Shown one piece after another: positions 1-10,953 of a stretch of DNA of 64,000 nt. Below the pieces are notes generated by a model. That model made no database searches and had not been told where the DNA came from. It saw only the letters and a program-made list of their open reading frames with translations. The position numbers and the translations under genes were made by a program. Position 1 is the first letter of the stretch. The number at the start of each line of letters is the position of its first letter. This stretch comes from Agapanthus africanus (lineage: Eukaryota > Streptophyta > Magnoliopsida > Asparagales > Amaryllidaceae), in the NCBI GenBank assembly GCA_030015575.1, contig JASDDO010000001.1:326029595-326093594 (forward strand), given 5' to 3'.

Positions 1-1000
1 GGTTCTGGCGAAATGATGTAGTAGCCATATTGGATACGTGCAGGGTTCCGATCGATTGGCGTACTTTATACCCGGACTTTCGATCGGACAGTTGATAGTA
101 CTAGACGACTCGGACTTTAGCCGGATTATTAAATCAGGTATTGATTTAATAATTTACGTATATGTATTTCGGTAGGTATATTCTAGTATTATATTCATTG
201 TGTTATTCTTTCTCTTTGGGTATTCGTATTTCAGTACGAATGTAGATATATTTACAGTAGAATGTAATCCGTATTTTTACCGGATAACATTCTAGAAGGT
301 GCCACCTGATTTCTTGATTTGACCATTTTTATTAAATGAATAAATGAGGTGGAAATTGAATGATGGAGGTATGGTGACAACCATGCTTGTAATAGTGCAC
401 ACAAATGAATTATTAATTCATTTGTGTTCACTATTCAAGTATGGTGGGATTTTAAAATTGGAAAAATGCTTTTTAAAAAACCTTGCATGCTATTTTCTCT
501 TTCATAGTTGAATTCATTTTTGCTAGCATGAAGGTTTTGCTCATTGTTTTTCCTTCTTGAACTCCTCATTCACCATGAGCTTCACCTTCCTCTAGCTTTC
601 TTTCTTTTATTTCCACCTTCAAGTTTTTGAGATAGCTAACTCAAAGAAACATTGACACTACATCCAAGGCTTCCTAGGGTAGCATCCTAGAGACCCTAGT
701 TGCTCCATAAGCATCATATCGTGGAGCTAGAACCGGAGTTACATCCCTCGGGTGGATCATCGGAGATGGAGGAAGACCGGCAACCAAACCACATCAAGGA
801 ACCACTAGGAGCTTGGAATGAAGACCGAAGGACACGGATCAACTCGGTATAACGATTCTAACTCTTAGTTTAGCTTGCTAGTTTAGGGTTTAAAGCCGAT
901 CCGTAAATCGGGTAGCATTAGCATCGATTTGATAAATTTTTGTTCCGCATTTTGGCCGCATTCCGATGGCCGGGGCGCTGCCGGAACCCTTAAGGCGCAT
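1..1000 (+). repeat. Copia LTR, 3' portion (subfamily B)
   Basis: This is the downstream part of a Copia LTR in plus orientation, cut by the window edge. It is homologous, in inverted orientation, to 16,417-17,460 (the C3 LTR), including the end region around the words GTTCCGC and GGCCGGGG. It resembles the C1 3' LTR (7,923-9,914) only in scattered blocks, with an unrelated middle, so it does not look like the matched 5' LTR of C1. The expected primer site after it is not recognisable, being decayed into a C-rich run near 1,004-1,013. The right boundary is approximate. Confidence 0.7.
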
Positions 1001-1020
1001 AGCACCCCCCCCCAAATTTA

Positions 1021-3704
1021 TGAATGGAGACCGATATATATACATAGAATACAGTAGGAGAAAGCTACTTTTGAAAACTATAGAGGTGGTTAAAAAGATA
1101 GTAAGAGGTGATAATAATGATTTAGTATATATATATCGAGATATGAGATGAAGGTTATAGGGACATAACTCTTGGATATGATGTGATAGAAATGATGTCT
1201 CGAATTGATATATATAAGGATATGAAAAGTCAATGTGAATCACAATATATAGATATGTAGTTGCACGGGATTAAGTATGATATTTAGAGTAGCGTGACAT
1301 GAGATTCATATCATAGAATACATATGTAAAATGACTTGATGTGGGAGATTGATGCGATGAAAAGAGTATACGATGAGATATGATGACTTGGTTGATATGT
1401 CATTATATGAATGCGAGTCGATAAGAGATAGTTGAGACCTTTCCAGTCCCCTGATACGAGATTGATACGGATGTGACCTGAGAGATTGGAATAAATATAT
1501 GGATAATGATGTGCATAATGAGTGATATGCCGTACGCGACTTAGATCCGTACCCCCGTTGTTGTATAGGTTGATTGAATCCCTAATTGTTTAATTCCGCC
1601 GTACGATGGATTTCCGTACGCGATGAGTTTTACCTGTTGATTGATCCATACCCTTGATTAGAGGATGTCGTACGATAAATTATACCGTACGTGGTGTTGT
1701 GAGGCTGGATGCTGATTGATAGTTTCACCGACTCGGATATATTGTAGAAACGCATACCTGATAGCATTTCCCGTATGATGTACCTTATGCTATGTTTATA
1801 ATATTCTCACTGCATTATATATGTATCTGTGCTGGTACACCTACACCATTATCAATGATGCGTATGTTACACTTAAACGGATTGCCGGCTCACACACTTT
1901 CATCATCGATAATTGCTATGTCACTACACAGTAGAATTGCTACATCATGCCATGATATACTTGCTATGCTCACATTACTATGCTATGTTGCATGATATAC
2001 TTGCTATGTTCATATCACTGTTCCACGTTGCTTGAGATATACGGATATGCTTACATTCTGTTATATGTTGCATACCTACATGCTTACATATATACCCTGC
2101 TATAGCTACATCTTCACTTTATATGATGTTGCGTTGGATTTTGGATAATTGGGAACCGCATCATATATTTTAAAACTGGATTCATTTAAAAGAGCGGTTT
2201 TCCCTTAATATGCTCATATTACTGTTTTATGTTGTATACATCAGTTTTTCATGGATTTACGCATTGAGATATGGATTTCATGTGATTTATGGATTTGAGA
2301 ACCGTGGGGGTATTTCAAGAAATTATGTATTTTTTGAAAACCCGGTTTCTCTTGATATGATATTTCAGTGCGTCCACCATGAGTTTTCTCGGTTCTGAGA
2401 CTTGTGTTAGATACCCGATTCGAGGAGCGGATAGGCACCGTCTGCGGGTACATGGTGGACCCGGTATGGTTTCTCGGGGAAAGAGATGATTTTCGTGATA
2501 TAGACGATGAGCCTGGTAGGCGGGCTAGTATCTACCGGTGATAGTATTTGGACTCGGCGGTTATCCGGAGGATACCGACCGGAGTCGTGAGATGATACGG
2601 GTCGATCCGTACTGACGGAGCCCGTGGGCCGATCCGGACTGATGGAGCCCGAGATATCGATGAGGGCCGATCCGGACTGACGGAGCCCGAGAAATGAGGA
2701 TTTACGTGTCGATGCTGGACACGGGTTTCATGATGTTTCGAGTGTCAGTGTTGGACACTCAGGTTCCATGACTTTGATGTGTCGCGAGGGACACACGTTG
2801 ATTTTATATCCTCATACTATCATGCATATGCTTTTATGATATTTACATGCATGATATTGTTGTATCATTGGTTGACACGTGGACGAGATCCACATGCTTT
2901 TTGGCATTGATTATATGGTTGGATGAGATCCACTTGCTGATAGCCATAGATTATGTTGTTGGCACACATACAGATACGGTCACCCTAGATATCATAGTAT
3001 TACCTTTATGATATAGTTGACCTAGGAATCGTTGTTTATTTCAATTTCTACCTGATGATGTTTTTTACACACGAGTTGGTAAACCACCCCTGTTGTGCTA
3101 CAGTTCTTGCAGGTTGACCGCATGGATCAGTAGCGGCATCGCTGGCACACAGCTTTCTTTCGGGTGATTTTCTTTGGTAAGTGGTATATGTGGATTGTGC
3201 CCCTCTTGTATTATTATTCTTATTGTATTTAGTCAACTCCATCAAATCAGAAACTAGAGTTTGTATATGTGGTAAGACATAGCAAGACTTGTAGTTGCGA
3301 GACTTGAGCGATGGGTTATATGTTCACTTGGTGGGTTTGGTGTCTTACTTTACTTTTCCTTGTGTTGATCTTCGCCGTTGGGCGTCGTATATATTTATAC
3401 TTGTGTTGGTTGTTTCCGCTGTTGGGCATGATTTGTTCCTGTTTGGGGATGCTTTATTTACTTTCTATGTAGTACCCGTTTTGGAGCTAGTTTTTACAAA
3501 GGAGGTGCTGCCGAAATTTTTATGAAAGTAAATTTAAGTTTAAATATTTTTACATGAGATTCCCGAAGGTTTTTAACATTGTTTCTTGACTTTTCCTTTT
3601 GGAGGTTTAGATTTGCTGGGCTTCGGCTTACCTAAGTTACGTTACGCCTGTAGACGTTGCGTGATTTAAGTGTCGGTCATGAGCTAATATTTCGGGTCGT
3701 GACA
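1021..3704 (+). repeat. probable solo LTR of a Gypsy (Tekay/Del-like) element, G1
   Basis: This stretch of about 2.7 kb shows no retroelement protein and no match to the Copia family. It begins TGAATGG and ends in GGGTCGTGACA, an ending common in plant chromovirus (Tekay/Del) LTRs. An internal region near 3,070-3,130 resembles the CACCCC...CTTGCAGGTTG stretch seen in such LTRs. The flanks ATTTA (1,016-1,020) and ATTTG (3,705-3,709) could be a decayed 5-bp target duplication. It separates a Copia LTR end from a Copia leader. The open frames inside it (for example 3,295-3,525) look like chance. The family assignment is inference. Confidence 0.5.
2601..2691 (+). repeat. short direct repeats inside G1
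   Basis: Three imperfect copies of a unit of about 27 bp with core GATCCGGACTGACGGAGCCC lie at 2,601-2,626, 2,627-2,653 and 2,665-2,691. The last two are separated by 11 bp. Further downstream (2,705-2,800) are short GTGTC/GACAC dyads. Such internal repeats are common in long plant LTRs, and no coding frame runs through them. Confidence 0.7.
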
Positions 3705-4076
3705 ATTTGGATCCCGGTCCTACTTTGAGTATATGCTACTCTTCAGGAGATTTTTCACTTAACAATCAATGCCATAAACCAAGTAGGTGTCTAGAACAGT
3801 GTTAGCGGGGCTACGCCTCTAGGGAAAAGAGGTTATTAAGGAACTTCGCGAAAGCGTCGTAATACCTCCCTCGAAGTACCGACACTAGCCTGGCTGAACG
3901 ATTAAGTAAGAATTGTATGGTGAGATTAATCCTAACTAATTCTTCTTTTATGGTTTGAGGAAGGATTCAAGGAACAGTCGGAGCCATCCTGTTTAGATAA
4001 ATTGAAAACCAATCAAAACTTGCAAGAGCATTATGCTAAGTGTTTTCTTCTCTCTCTCCTAATTGCAGCGACCAGG
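3705..4076 (+). other. C1 untranslated leader, gag-proximal part
   Basis: This is homologous to the last part of the C10 leader (about 60,545-60,915). Shared landmarks are the GTAGGTGTCTAGA segment, the CCTCC...TGGCTGA segment and the CTCTCTCTCCTAATTGCAG tract just upstream of gag. The part closer to the LTR, which carries the stem-loop arrays in other copies, is absent here. It starts immediately after the G1 end. Confidence 0.8.
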
Positions 4077-4815
4077 AGAACGGATTAGGTTATAATAAAA
4101 TGACCGAGTTATACTATATTAACTGGTAAAGGATTGTCCAAATGTCCATTACCTATGACAAGCTGGACCACCACATTACTACTCATATTCCCTGTCGTCT
4201 CAGGTCCGGTTTCTACCGTCGCGAAAGTTGATATCCGTAAGATAAGGGAAAAAGACTGTGCGAATGCCAAGTGCCTCGTATTGGACTTAGTTGATGGTGT
4301 ATACCAGAGGCAGCACGAGAAGATGGACTTAGTTTCTATCTTCCTCCATAACAATGTTTTATATATAGAGCAATCTCTTATCGCAAGTTATGAGACCTCG
4401 AAAGAATTGCTTCAAGTGAGATTGGTTGTCAGGTCATCTGTAGGGGACCATGTCCCTACAATGATTAGCTATATTAAAAAGCCCACGGACCTGGAGACCA
4501 CGTTGGTGAACGAGTCATGTACTGACTTGATTCTACAGTCCCTACCTTCTACTTATGCCCAAGGGAAGCAAGTTATACTTACAGTTAAGGGCACCCTGAA
4601 GGAAACTAGAGAGACACCCGCTCTGCTTATTGAGGAAAATTCCTCTTCTGGATCTAAGGCGGATGCGAAGGGTGAGAAGAAGAAGACCTCCACTAAGCCG
4701 ATAGGCGATGTCGGTAAGATAGAAGAAAAGGGAAGGGCAAAAGTTTGAGGGTTAAGAGTAAGGAAGGAGGGATGTTCCTATTGTCACGGGAAAGGGCATT
4801 GGCAAAAGAGATGCA
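4077..4815 (+). pseudogene. Copia gag (capsid and zinc knuckle), C1, decayed
   Basis: Gag would build the cytoplasmic virus-like particle and bind element RNA. The region has the plant Copia gag (UBN2-type) layout and aligns to the C5 gag at 42,383-42,997. Matching blocks include IRKIREKDCANAKC, the QRQHEKMD region, SVGDHV and LILQSLPSTYA. A CX2CX4HX4C knuckle (CSYCHGKGHWQKRC) is readable at 4,773-4,814. The initiator ATG expected just after the CTCTCTCCT...CAG tract is lost (CCATG has become CCAGG). At least one frameshift near 4,180 and a stop at 4,746 separate the capsid from the knuckle. It is clearly homologous but not functional. Confidence 0.85.
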
Positions 4816-4871
4816 GGGCTTAGAAAGCCAGAATCCAAGATCCAAAGCACGTTGTAGTTTCGACTTCGGGT

Positions 4872-6110
4872 GTGTTTGTGATTGAAAACAGTCTTTCAAT
4901 TAACTCTACTTCCTGGGTACAAGATACCGGATCAGGATCTCATATCTGTAATTTATTACAGGCTTTGAGAAATCGTAGAGTTATTAGGGCAGGTGATATG
5001 ACTCTCAGGGTTGCTAACGGAATGAGCGTGGATATTATATCCATAGGGTATATCACCTAGAATTAACAAGTGGACAGATATTGATTCTACATAACTGTTT
5101 GTGTGTACCTAGTCTAATTTGTAAGCGATGTCGTCCACATCCACCTAAATAAAAGTTTGATTGCGTCAGGTACACTAGAAGACAGTATATACGTGTTTAA
5201 TCAAGCTCAGGTTTTCAAACGTTCAGAACACACTAAAAAGAAAGTCTCCAGAATTAAATAAAGCTTTCTAATAGTATTGTAGACAGGGTCACATCAATGA
5301 AACACGGTTGTCAAATTTACATAGAGAGGGATATTTGGACTTGTTTGAATATCAGTCTGATGCAACTTGTCAATCTTGTCTCATAGGAAAGATGACAAAG
5401 ACTCCGTTCACTGGACACGGAGTAAGAGCGAGCGAGCTCTTGGGACTCATACAAAGCGACGCGTGTAGTCCAATATTTACAGATGCATGAAGTGGTTTTC
5501 CATCTTTCATTATTTTTATAGATGATTTCTCTAGGTAAGGACATGTCTTCTTGATGAAGCATAAATCTGAGGCCTTTTGAGAAATTCCGGGAGTAAAAGA
5601 ATGAAGTGGAAAAATAAACAGGCAAAAGTATCAAGACACAGAGATCTGATCGATGTGGTTAATACTTAATTACCGAGTTCCTGGATTGCATAAAAGAGAA
5701 TGGAATTCTCTCTCGGCTTACTCCTTCATACACACCACAACACTATAGTGTATCGGAAAGGAGGAACATAACCCTATTGGATACGGTTCGTTCCAGGATG
5801 AGTAATGCCGAGTTACCGCGATCCTTCTGAAGTTATGCACTAGAATCAACTGCATATCTTTTGAATAAGGTTCCTACCAAGACAGTGCCTACTACATCAT
5901 ATCAGATGTGTAGTGGGAAGTAACCCTATATTCAGAATCTGAAGATATAGGGATGCCCATCTTTTGTCAAAAAGCAGTATACGGACAAGTTCGAGGCACG
6001 CTCCGTACTGTATAGGTTTGTAGGATTCCCAAAGAACTCCAAGGGGTATCATTTCTATTACGCAGAGGAACAAAAGGTTTTTTGTTCCTCGTCATGCCCA
6101 CTTTTTTAGA
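4872..6110 (+). pseudogene. Copia protease and integrase, C1, decayed
   Basis: The protease active site DTGSG is at about 4,923 in the context STSWVQDTGSGSHICN, which is typical of Copia aspartic proteases that cleave the polyprotein. A GAG-pre-integrase zinc-finger remnant follows (GHIN..RLSNLHREGY and CQSC, 5,290-5,390). The integrase core is next, with LIQSDACSP around 5,450 and FIDDFSR around 5,520. In both blocks the catalytic-aspartate contexts are still visible, but they are separated by stops at 5,488 and 5,536 and by later frameshifts. The HNG-SERRN-like third catalytic block is scrambled near 5,745. The enzyme would insert element cDNA into the genome; this copy cannot. Confidence 0.8.
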
Positions 6111-6269
6111 AAATCAATTTTTTGTAAAAGGAAGAGTCGGAGTGCAATAGAACTGGATGAAATTCCAGAACCACAAACTATTACTCAAAGTATGGTAGAA
6201 CCAGAGGTTTCAAAAGAACTGGACATCCCTACACCAATCTGCTGGACTAGTAAGCAGTCTCATCCGTCC

Positions 6270-7860
6270 GAGAGATACTACGATTTTCTCATAGACGGGG
6301 ATCGAGAGGATTGCATCGTTGACATTGATGAGCCAACTAGCTTCCAGTAAGCCATTCAGATCGGTGACTCGGTAAAATGGCTGGATGCAATGCGGACCGA
6401 ATGTATTCCATGTACACCAACAAAGTATGCATTTTGAACAATGCCCCAGAAAGGGTGAAACCCGAAGGTTGCAAATGGATTTTCAGAAAAAAGATTGGTG
6501 TAGATGAATAGGTTGAAACCTATAAGGCTAGACTTGTTGCAAAAGGTTTTCATCAAAAACCTGGTAAAGACCATGATGAAACCTTTTCTCCAGTGTCTAT
6601 GCTCAAATCCATTCGCATCCTTCTTGCCGTTGCTTCCTTCCAAGATTTTGAGATCAGGCAGATGGACGTAGAGACGGTTTTTCCTAACGGTGATTTGGAA
6701 GAGTGCGTCTATATTAATCATCCAGAGGATTTCAATCAGAGTGGGAGCAGCGGGACAGTGTGCAAGTTGCTTAAGTACATTTATGGACTAAAGAAGGCAT
6801 CGCGGAGTTGGAACATATGTTTTGATGAGACAGTCAAAGAATTTGACTTTATAAAAAATCCAGATGAACCATGCATTTATAGTAAGATTATAGCGAGAAC
6901 TGTGGGATTCCTCGTGTAGTACGTGGATGGCATTCTCTTGGTAGGAAATGACATTCCTATGCTACAATCAGTCAAAGGATTCTTGTCACTAAGGTTTTGC
7001 TTGAAAGACCTGGGTGATGCCAACTACATTCTGGGGATCCAGATCTATCGTGGTAGATCAAAGAGGATGGTGGGACTTTTTGCAGTCAGGGTACAACAAC
7101 ACCATACTGAAAGTTTTTAGTGTGGATGATTCTAAATGCGGTTGTCTACCAGCTTGTTACGGAATCACCCTCTCCAAAGAGATGTCTTCCAAGATATATT
7201 TGGAAAGGGCTCGCATGTCGATTATACCCTACGCTTCTGCGGTAGGCTCTATAATGTATGAGATATTGTGTACCAGACCAGATGTTGCTTACGCACTTAT
7301 CATGGCAAGCCGATATCAGTCAAACCCAGTGGAGAAGCACTGGATAGCAGTAAAGAACATTCTCAAGTATCTGAGAAGGACTAAGGAGATATTCTTGGTG
7401 TATGGCGGAAAATACCTCCAGATCGAGGCATTTGCTCACTCCAGCTTCCAGAGTGATAAGAATGACTCCAAGTCTATGTTGGCTTATGGATTTACCCTCA
7501 ATGCAGGAGTGGTCTGTTGGAAGAACTCCAAGCAGGACACCGTTGTAGACTCGACGATGGAAACAGAGTAGTTCGCTGCATGAGACGCCGCAAAAGAGGC
7601 AGTCTGGATGAGGAAGTTCTTAATTGAACTTCAGGTGGTTCTTTCCATTTGTTGGTCCAATACTTTAGTATTGTGACAACATATGACGTATATCTTTAGG
7701 GAAGGAACCCAGGTCTCATCAGAGATACAGACATATCTTGAGGCGGTGCTACCGGATCAGGGAGATCGTTGATTCCAAGGAGATCGAGGTGAGGAGAGTA
7801 GATACAGAGAAAAACACTGCAGATCCACTCATAGAGGCCATCCCTCAGACATAGTTCGAG
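6270..7860 (+). pseudogene. Copia reverse transcriptase and RNase H, C1, decayed
   Basis: Recognisable blocks of the RVT_2 reverse transcriptase are SIRILLAVASFQDFEIRQMDVETVF (shown here only as an aligned block, 6,605-6,690), YGLKKASRSWN (6,781-6,815) and the catalytic motif at 6,920-6,931. That motif reads YVDG instead of YVDD, so polymerase activity would be lost even without the preceding stop. RNase H follows with AVGSIMYEILCTRPDVAYA (7,235-7,290), KYLRRTKE, SSFQSDKNDSKS and the DSTMETE block (7,550-7,571). A conserved tail ends in RYRHI-like residues and the DPL segment near 7,830. Several frameshifts and stops interrupt it. The layout PR-IN-RT-RH confirms the Copia order. Confidence 0.85.
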
Positions 7861-7911
7861 AGGCCATTCGAGATCCTAAGTTTGCGATATCCCAGTATAT
7901 GGCCATAGTGC

Positions 7912-7922
7912 AAGTGGGAGAT
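7912..7922 (+). other. C1 polypurine tract
   Basis: AAGTGGGAGAT lies immediately 5' of the 3' LTR, the position and composition expected of the plus-strand primer. The same tract, inverted, abuts the LTRs at 21,499, 33,940 and 45,635. Confidence 0.85.
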
Positions 7923-9914
7923 TGTTAGTGATATATGCCCTAGAGGCCATTATTGTATCATACTGGATTGTATATTACTTAATGGGAGCTTGGGATATAC
8001 ATGGATATAGTAACAGGCTTTCTCGAAATGGTAGTATGGTACCTGGTTTTTTTTTCAACCTCAATTTGTGCATGTGTTTTCTTAGCATATTGCTTATACA
8101 TATTGGTAGAGCCCTTAGGATCTTTTCTTGATTACCAGTATTGTGACGGCAGTCACACTAGTGGAGGCTGGGTAGTCTATAAGCACATCCTATGCTGGTC
8201 CCTGGTCGTAAGATTATCGAGATAGGGCATCAATATTCCACAGTAGACTGCTGTATATGCTTCCCATCCCAGCAGGGGAGATAGTCTATCCCACAGCCAT
8301 CAGTATGTCGTACTGGAGATAGTATGCAGGTGCTCATTAGGTTATGAGTACGGTGGACAGGACTCGTCGGGAACTGTTGGTGGGTATTATACCTATCGTC
8401 GGGTAGCAGTTTCCAGGTGACTTGAGTACAGCTTAGTCCGTCGACTTGACACTGCTGCTTAGCCTCGAGTGTGTTCCCACTGTACTTTGATTACTACCCT
8501 ACCACAGTTCAAAGGAGTCGTGCAAATAGGTAGTAGTTGGGTGCAGTCCCGAAGCACATGGAGGCAGTGCCGGTTAGATAAGATTCTTCACTCCCGGTAT
8601 TGGGGGTTGATATCGTGCTGTGTTCGGAAGGCCGTTACACAAAGTCCTTGGCCAAGACAAGTGAGGTTTATTGGTAGGTACTCCAGTAGTTCCTCAAGGT
8701 GTTTTGGGCTATACTCTGATACGACTTATTGCGCTATTAGGGATCTGACGATTACCAACCTCTAGGCCCGATATGCAATACTCTTAGGCGAACATACCGG
8801 ACTGTACAGAGATTGTCACATACAGGCTCAGTAGGAGTTCAGATGAGTTAGCTCATTGGCCTTCTTATCGACATATACCTAAATAGTCGTTACGTACATC
8901 TAGTACCGCTTGCGGATTGTGGTTAAACCCACTTCCAGAGTAGTGTCAAGTATTTAGAGTCCCATATAGAGAGTTTCCCTACAACGGGCAAAAGGTGTAG
9001 AGGCCGTATGGTTTTACGGCAGAGCTTCGATCACTTACATGCACTTGTGCACGTATGATGATCAGGCAGATAATACTAGTGGGCTTTGGTTTAAGCCGGA
9101 TCCTAGTATTATATTGATGGATTATTTTTGTCTCTTTGTATTCGGGTTCTTCGAAATGCGGATGCGGGTATGTATATACCGATGAGGGGCATTCTCGTAA
9201 TTCCTCGGTATTTGGTTCTAGAAGGGGGACACCTATTAGGGTTTTATTCGTTATGGTTTGGGTGGAGAAAATGAGGTGGATTTTGAGCATTGAACCTAGC
9301 ATAGCTACTTGATGACTCAAGGTCATGAGTCACCACTAGATATTTGTGAAAAGTTATAGATATTTGGGTGTGATATTTATCTCACAAAATATCTCATATT
9401 CATTATTCTATCTTGAGAGGGCAGCCAAGCCATCTCCAATGTTGACTTCTCCTTTCTCATTTTCCTCAAGCCTCTTCTTTTTCCTTCACAACCATAAACC
9501 ACTCATGAGTTGAGAATCTAAGGGTTACAAGAGACAAAGCACTCCAACTTCACACTCTACACCCTCTAGGACTTCTAGTATTACGAACTAGAAGCCGTAG
9601 TTACCTCGGATTTGAGGTAGGAGCTCGGACTATAGACTCTCGGGTGGATTGTCTTTGACTCGAGGAGGCCGTCGAGGTTGCTACAATCCGTTATCATCCT
9701 TGGAGCCGACGACGAGTGGAGGACAGTGATGAAGACCCGAAGGACTTTAATCGTGAGGTATAACATTCATCCGAGTAGTTAAACCTCAAGTTGTTTGCTA
9801 GCTAGGGTTTGTGATCGATCCTTGGTTCAAGTCGGTGTTGTGAAACCCGTAAAAATCATTTTTTGCTATTTCCGCCTCCTCACGAACACGTAGGGTGCGC
9901 GACATCGACTTACA
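7923..9914 (+). repeat. C1 3' LTR, complete
   Basis: The LTR is 1,992 bp, starting TGTTAGTGATATATGCCC and ending CGACATCGACTTACA. The first 150 bp contain the family-wide block GCCCTAGAGGCCATTATTG. Its second half matches the C4 LTR (18,433-19,160) better than the LTR at the left edge of the window. Both ends keep TG...CA. Confidence 0.9.
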
Positions 9915-9952
9915 GATTCAAGTGCCAGTCATGTGCCATTTCCGGTCCATAA
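9915..9952. other. unassigned 38-bp filler between C1 and C2
   Basis: This short segment lies between the C1 LTR end and the first recognisable C2 integrase sequence. It matches neither the leader after an LTR (no primer site) nor the expected integrase codons. It includes the 5 bp that would be a C1 target duplication. It may be indel debris. Confidence 0.5.
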
Positions 9953-10953
9953 AAGAATCCCATCCTCTTTTAAGAATTCTCTAAATTCCATGCTCAAGTA
10001 TTCTCCTCCCCAATCAGATCGAAGGATTTTAATACTTTTACCCGTCTGGTTCTCAACTTCGTATTTATATTCCTTGAATTTCTAAAAAGCTTCAGATTTA
10101 TTTTTCAACAGGAACACATATCCAAATCTTGAGATATCATCTGTGAATGTAATAAAGTACGAGAAACCATTCCTAGCATGTGTAGAAATAGGACTGCATA
10201 CATCACTATGTTTCTGTCCCAAGAGTTCAGTAGCTCTTTCTCCGTGTCCAGTAAACGGAGATTTGGTCATCTTACCTTTGAGACATGACCTGAAAGTTTC
10301 AAAGATGTAAAGTCGAACTAATTCAAATGTCCATCCTTATGCAACTTAGCTAGTCTTGTCGCATTTATAAGACCCAGTCTACAATGCCACAAGAGGACTT
10401 CGTTCATTTCTGAACTATTCCTCTTCTGTGTGTTCTGTATACTTAGAACTGTTGTTTTATTTAGAACGTATATACAGTTTTACAACGTACCATACCCAAT
10501 CAACACTTGATTTAGAAAAACATTCATAATATTTTTTGGTAGAAAATAACAGTCGCTCAGAATCATTGTGTTACCACTTAGTAATAAAAGGTGATATTCG
10601 CAAACTACTTTGGCTACAACAATTTCACCATTCCCCGCTACTAGAGATATATCACCATTTCCCAGTTCTCTACCACTCTTTAGCCCATGTAACAAATTAT
10701 ATACGTTAGATCCTGATCCGGTATCCAATACCTAGGATGTAGAGGAAACTGAGAAACGGTTCTTGGTTAAGAACACACCCGAAGATGATACATCAACATG
10801 CTTATTCTTCGTTTGGGTAGCGTGGAAATCCTGATATTCCCCTATTCCTACCTCAGACTTATAACAGTCATAAGATAGAGCAGAACCTAGCCCAGTATAA
10901 TAAGTGGGTACGGTCAATACATCCATATTATTATCTTGATTAAGGCGTGTCAT
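9953..10953 (-). pseudogene. C2 short gag-replacement peptide, protease and integrase start
   Basis: The reading frame starts at the ATG at 10,951-10,953 (MTRLNQDNNMDVL) and runs 73 codons to a TAG at 10,732-10,734. That TAG replaces the tryptophan just before LDTGSG. There is no capsid and no zinc knuckle. The C-terminal part (TKNKHVDVSSSGVF, then SVSSTS) corresponds to the segment after the knuckle in gag-bearing copies. After the DTGSG active site a GAG-pre-integrase segment follows with an internal deletion around 10,545. The integrase start reads MTKSPFTGHGERATELLG, then SDVCSP and FTDDISRFGYVF (10,082-10,270). Translation ends in decayed sequence at the C1 border. Confidence 0.8.

Larger units (their letters stand above)
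3705..9914 (+). mobile_element. C1, gag-bearing Copia element, 5' truncated
   Basis: This is a plus-strand Copia element with a leader fragment (3,705-4,076), gag, protease, integrase, reverse transcriptase, RNase H, polypurine tract and a complete 3' LTR. About 2 kb of leader and the matching 5' LTR are missing or lie outside the window. The body is heavily decayed, with many stops, frameshifts and a mutated RT active site. Its LTR end directly precedes minus-strand C2 integrase, so C1 probably inserted into C2. The potential right target-site copy is GATTC at 9,915-9,919; the left copy is not available. Confidence 0.85.

Noticed and set aside
1-1000. Matched 5' LTR of C1
   Set aside because: The middle section is unrelated to the C1 3' LTR, while it matches the C3 LTR over its length.
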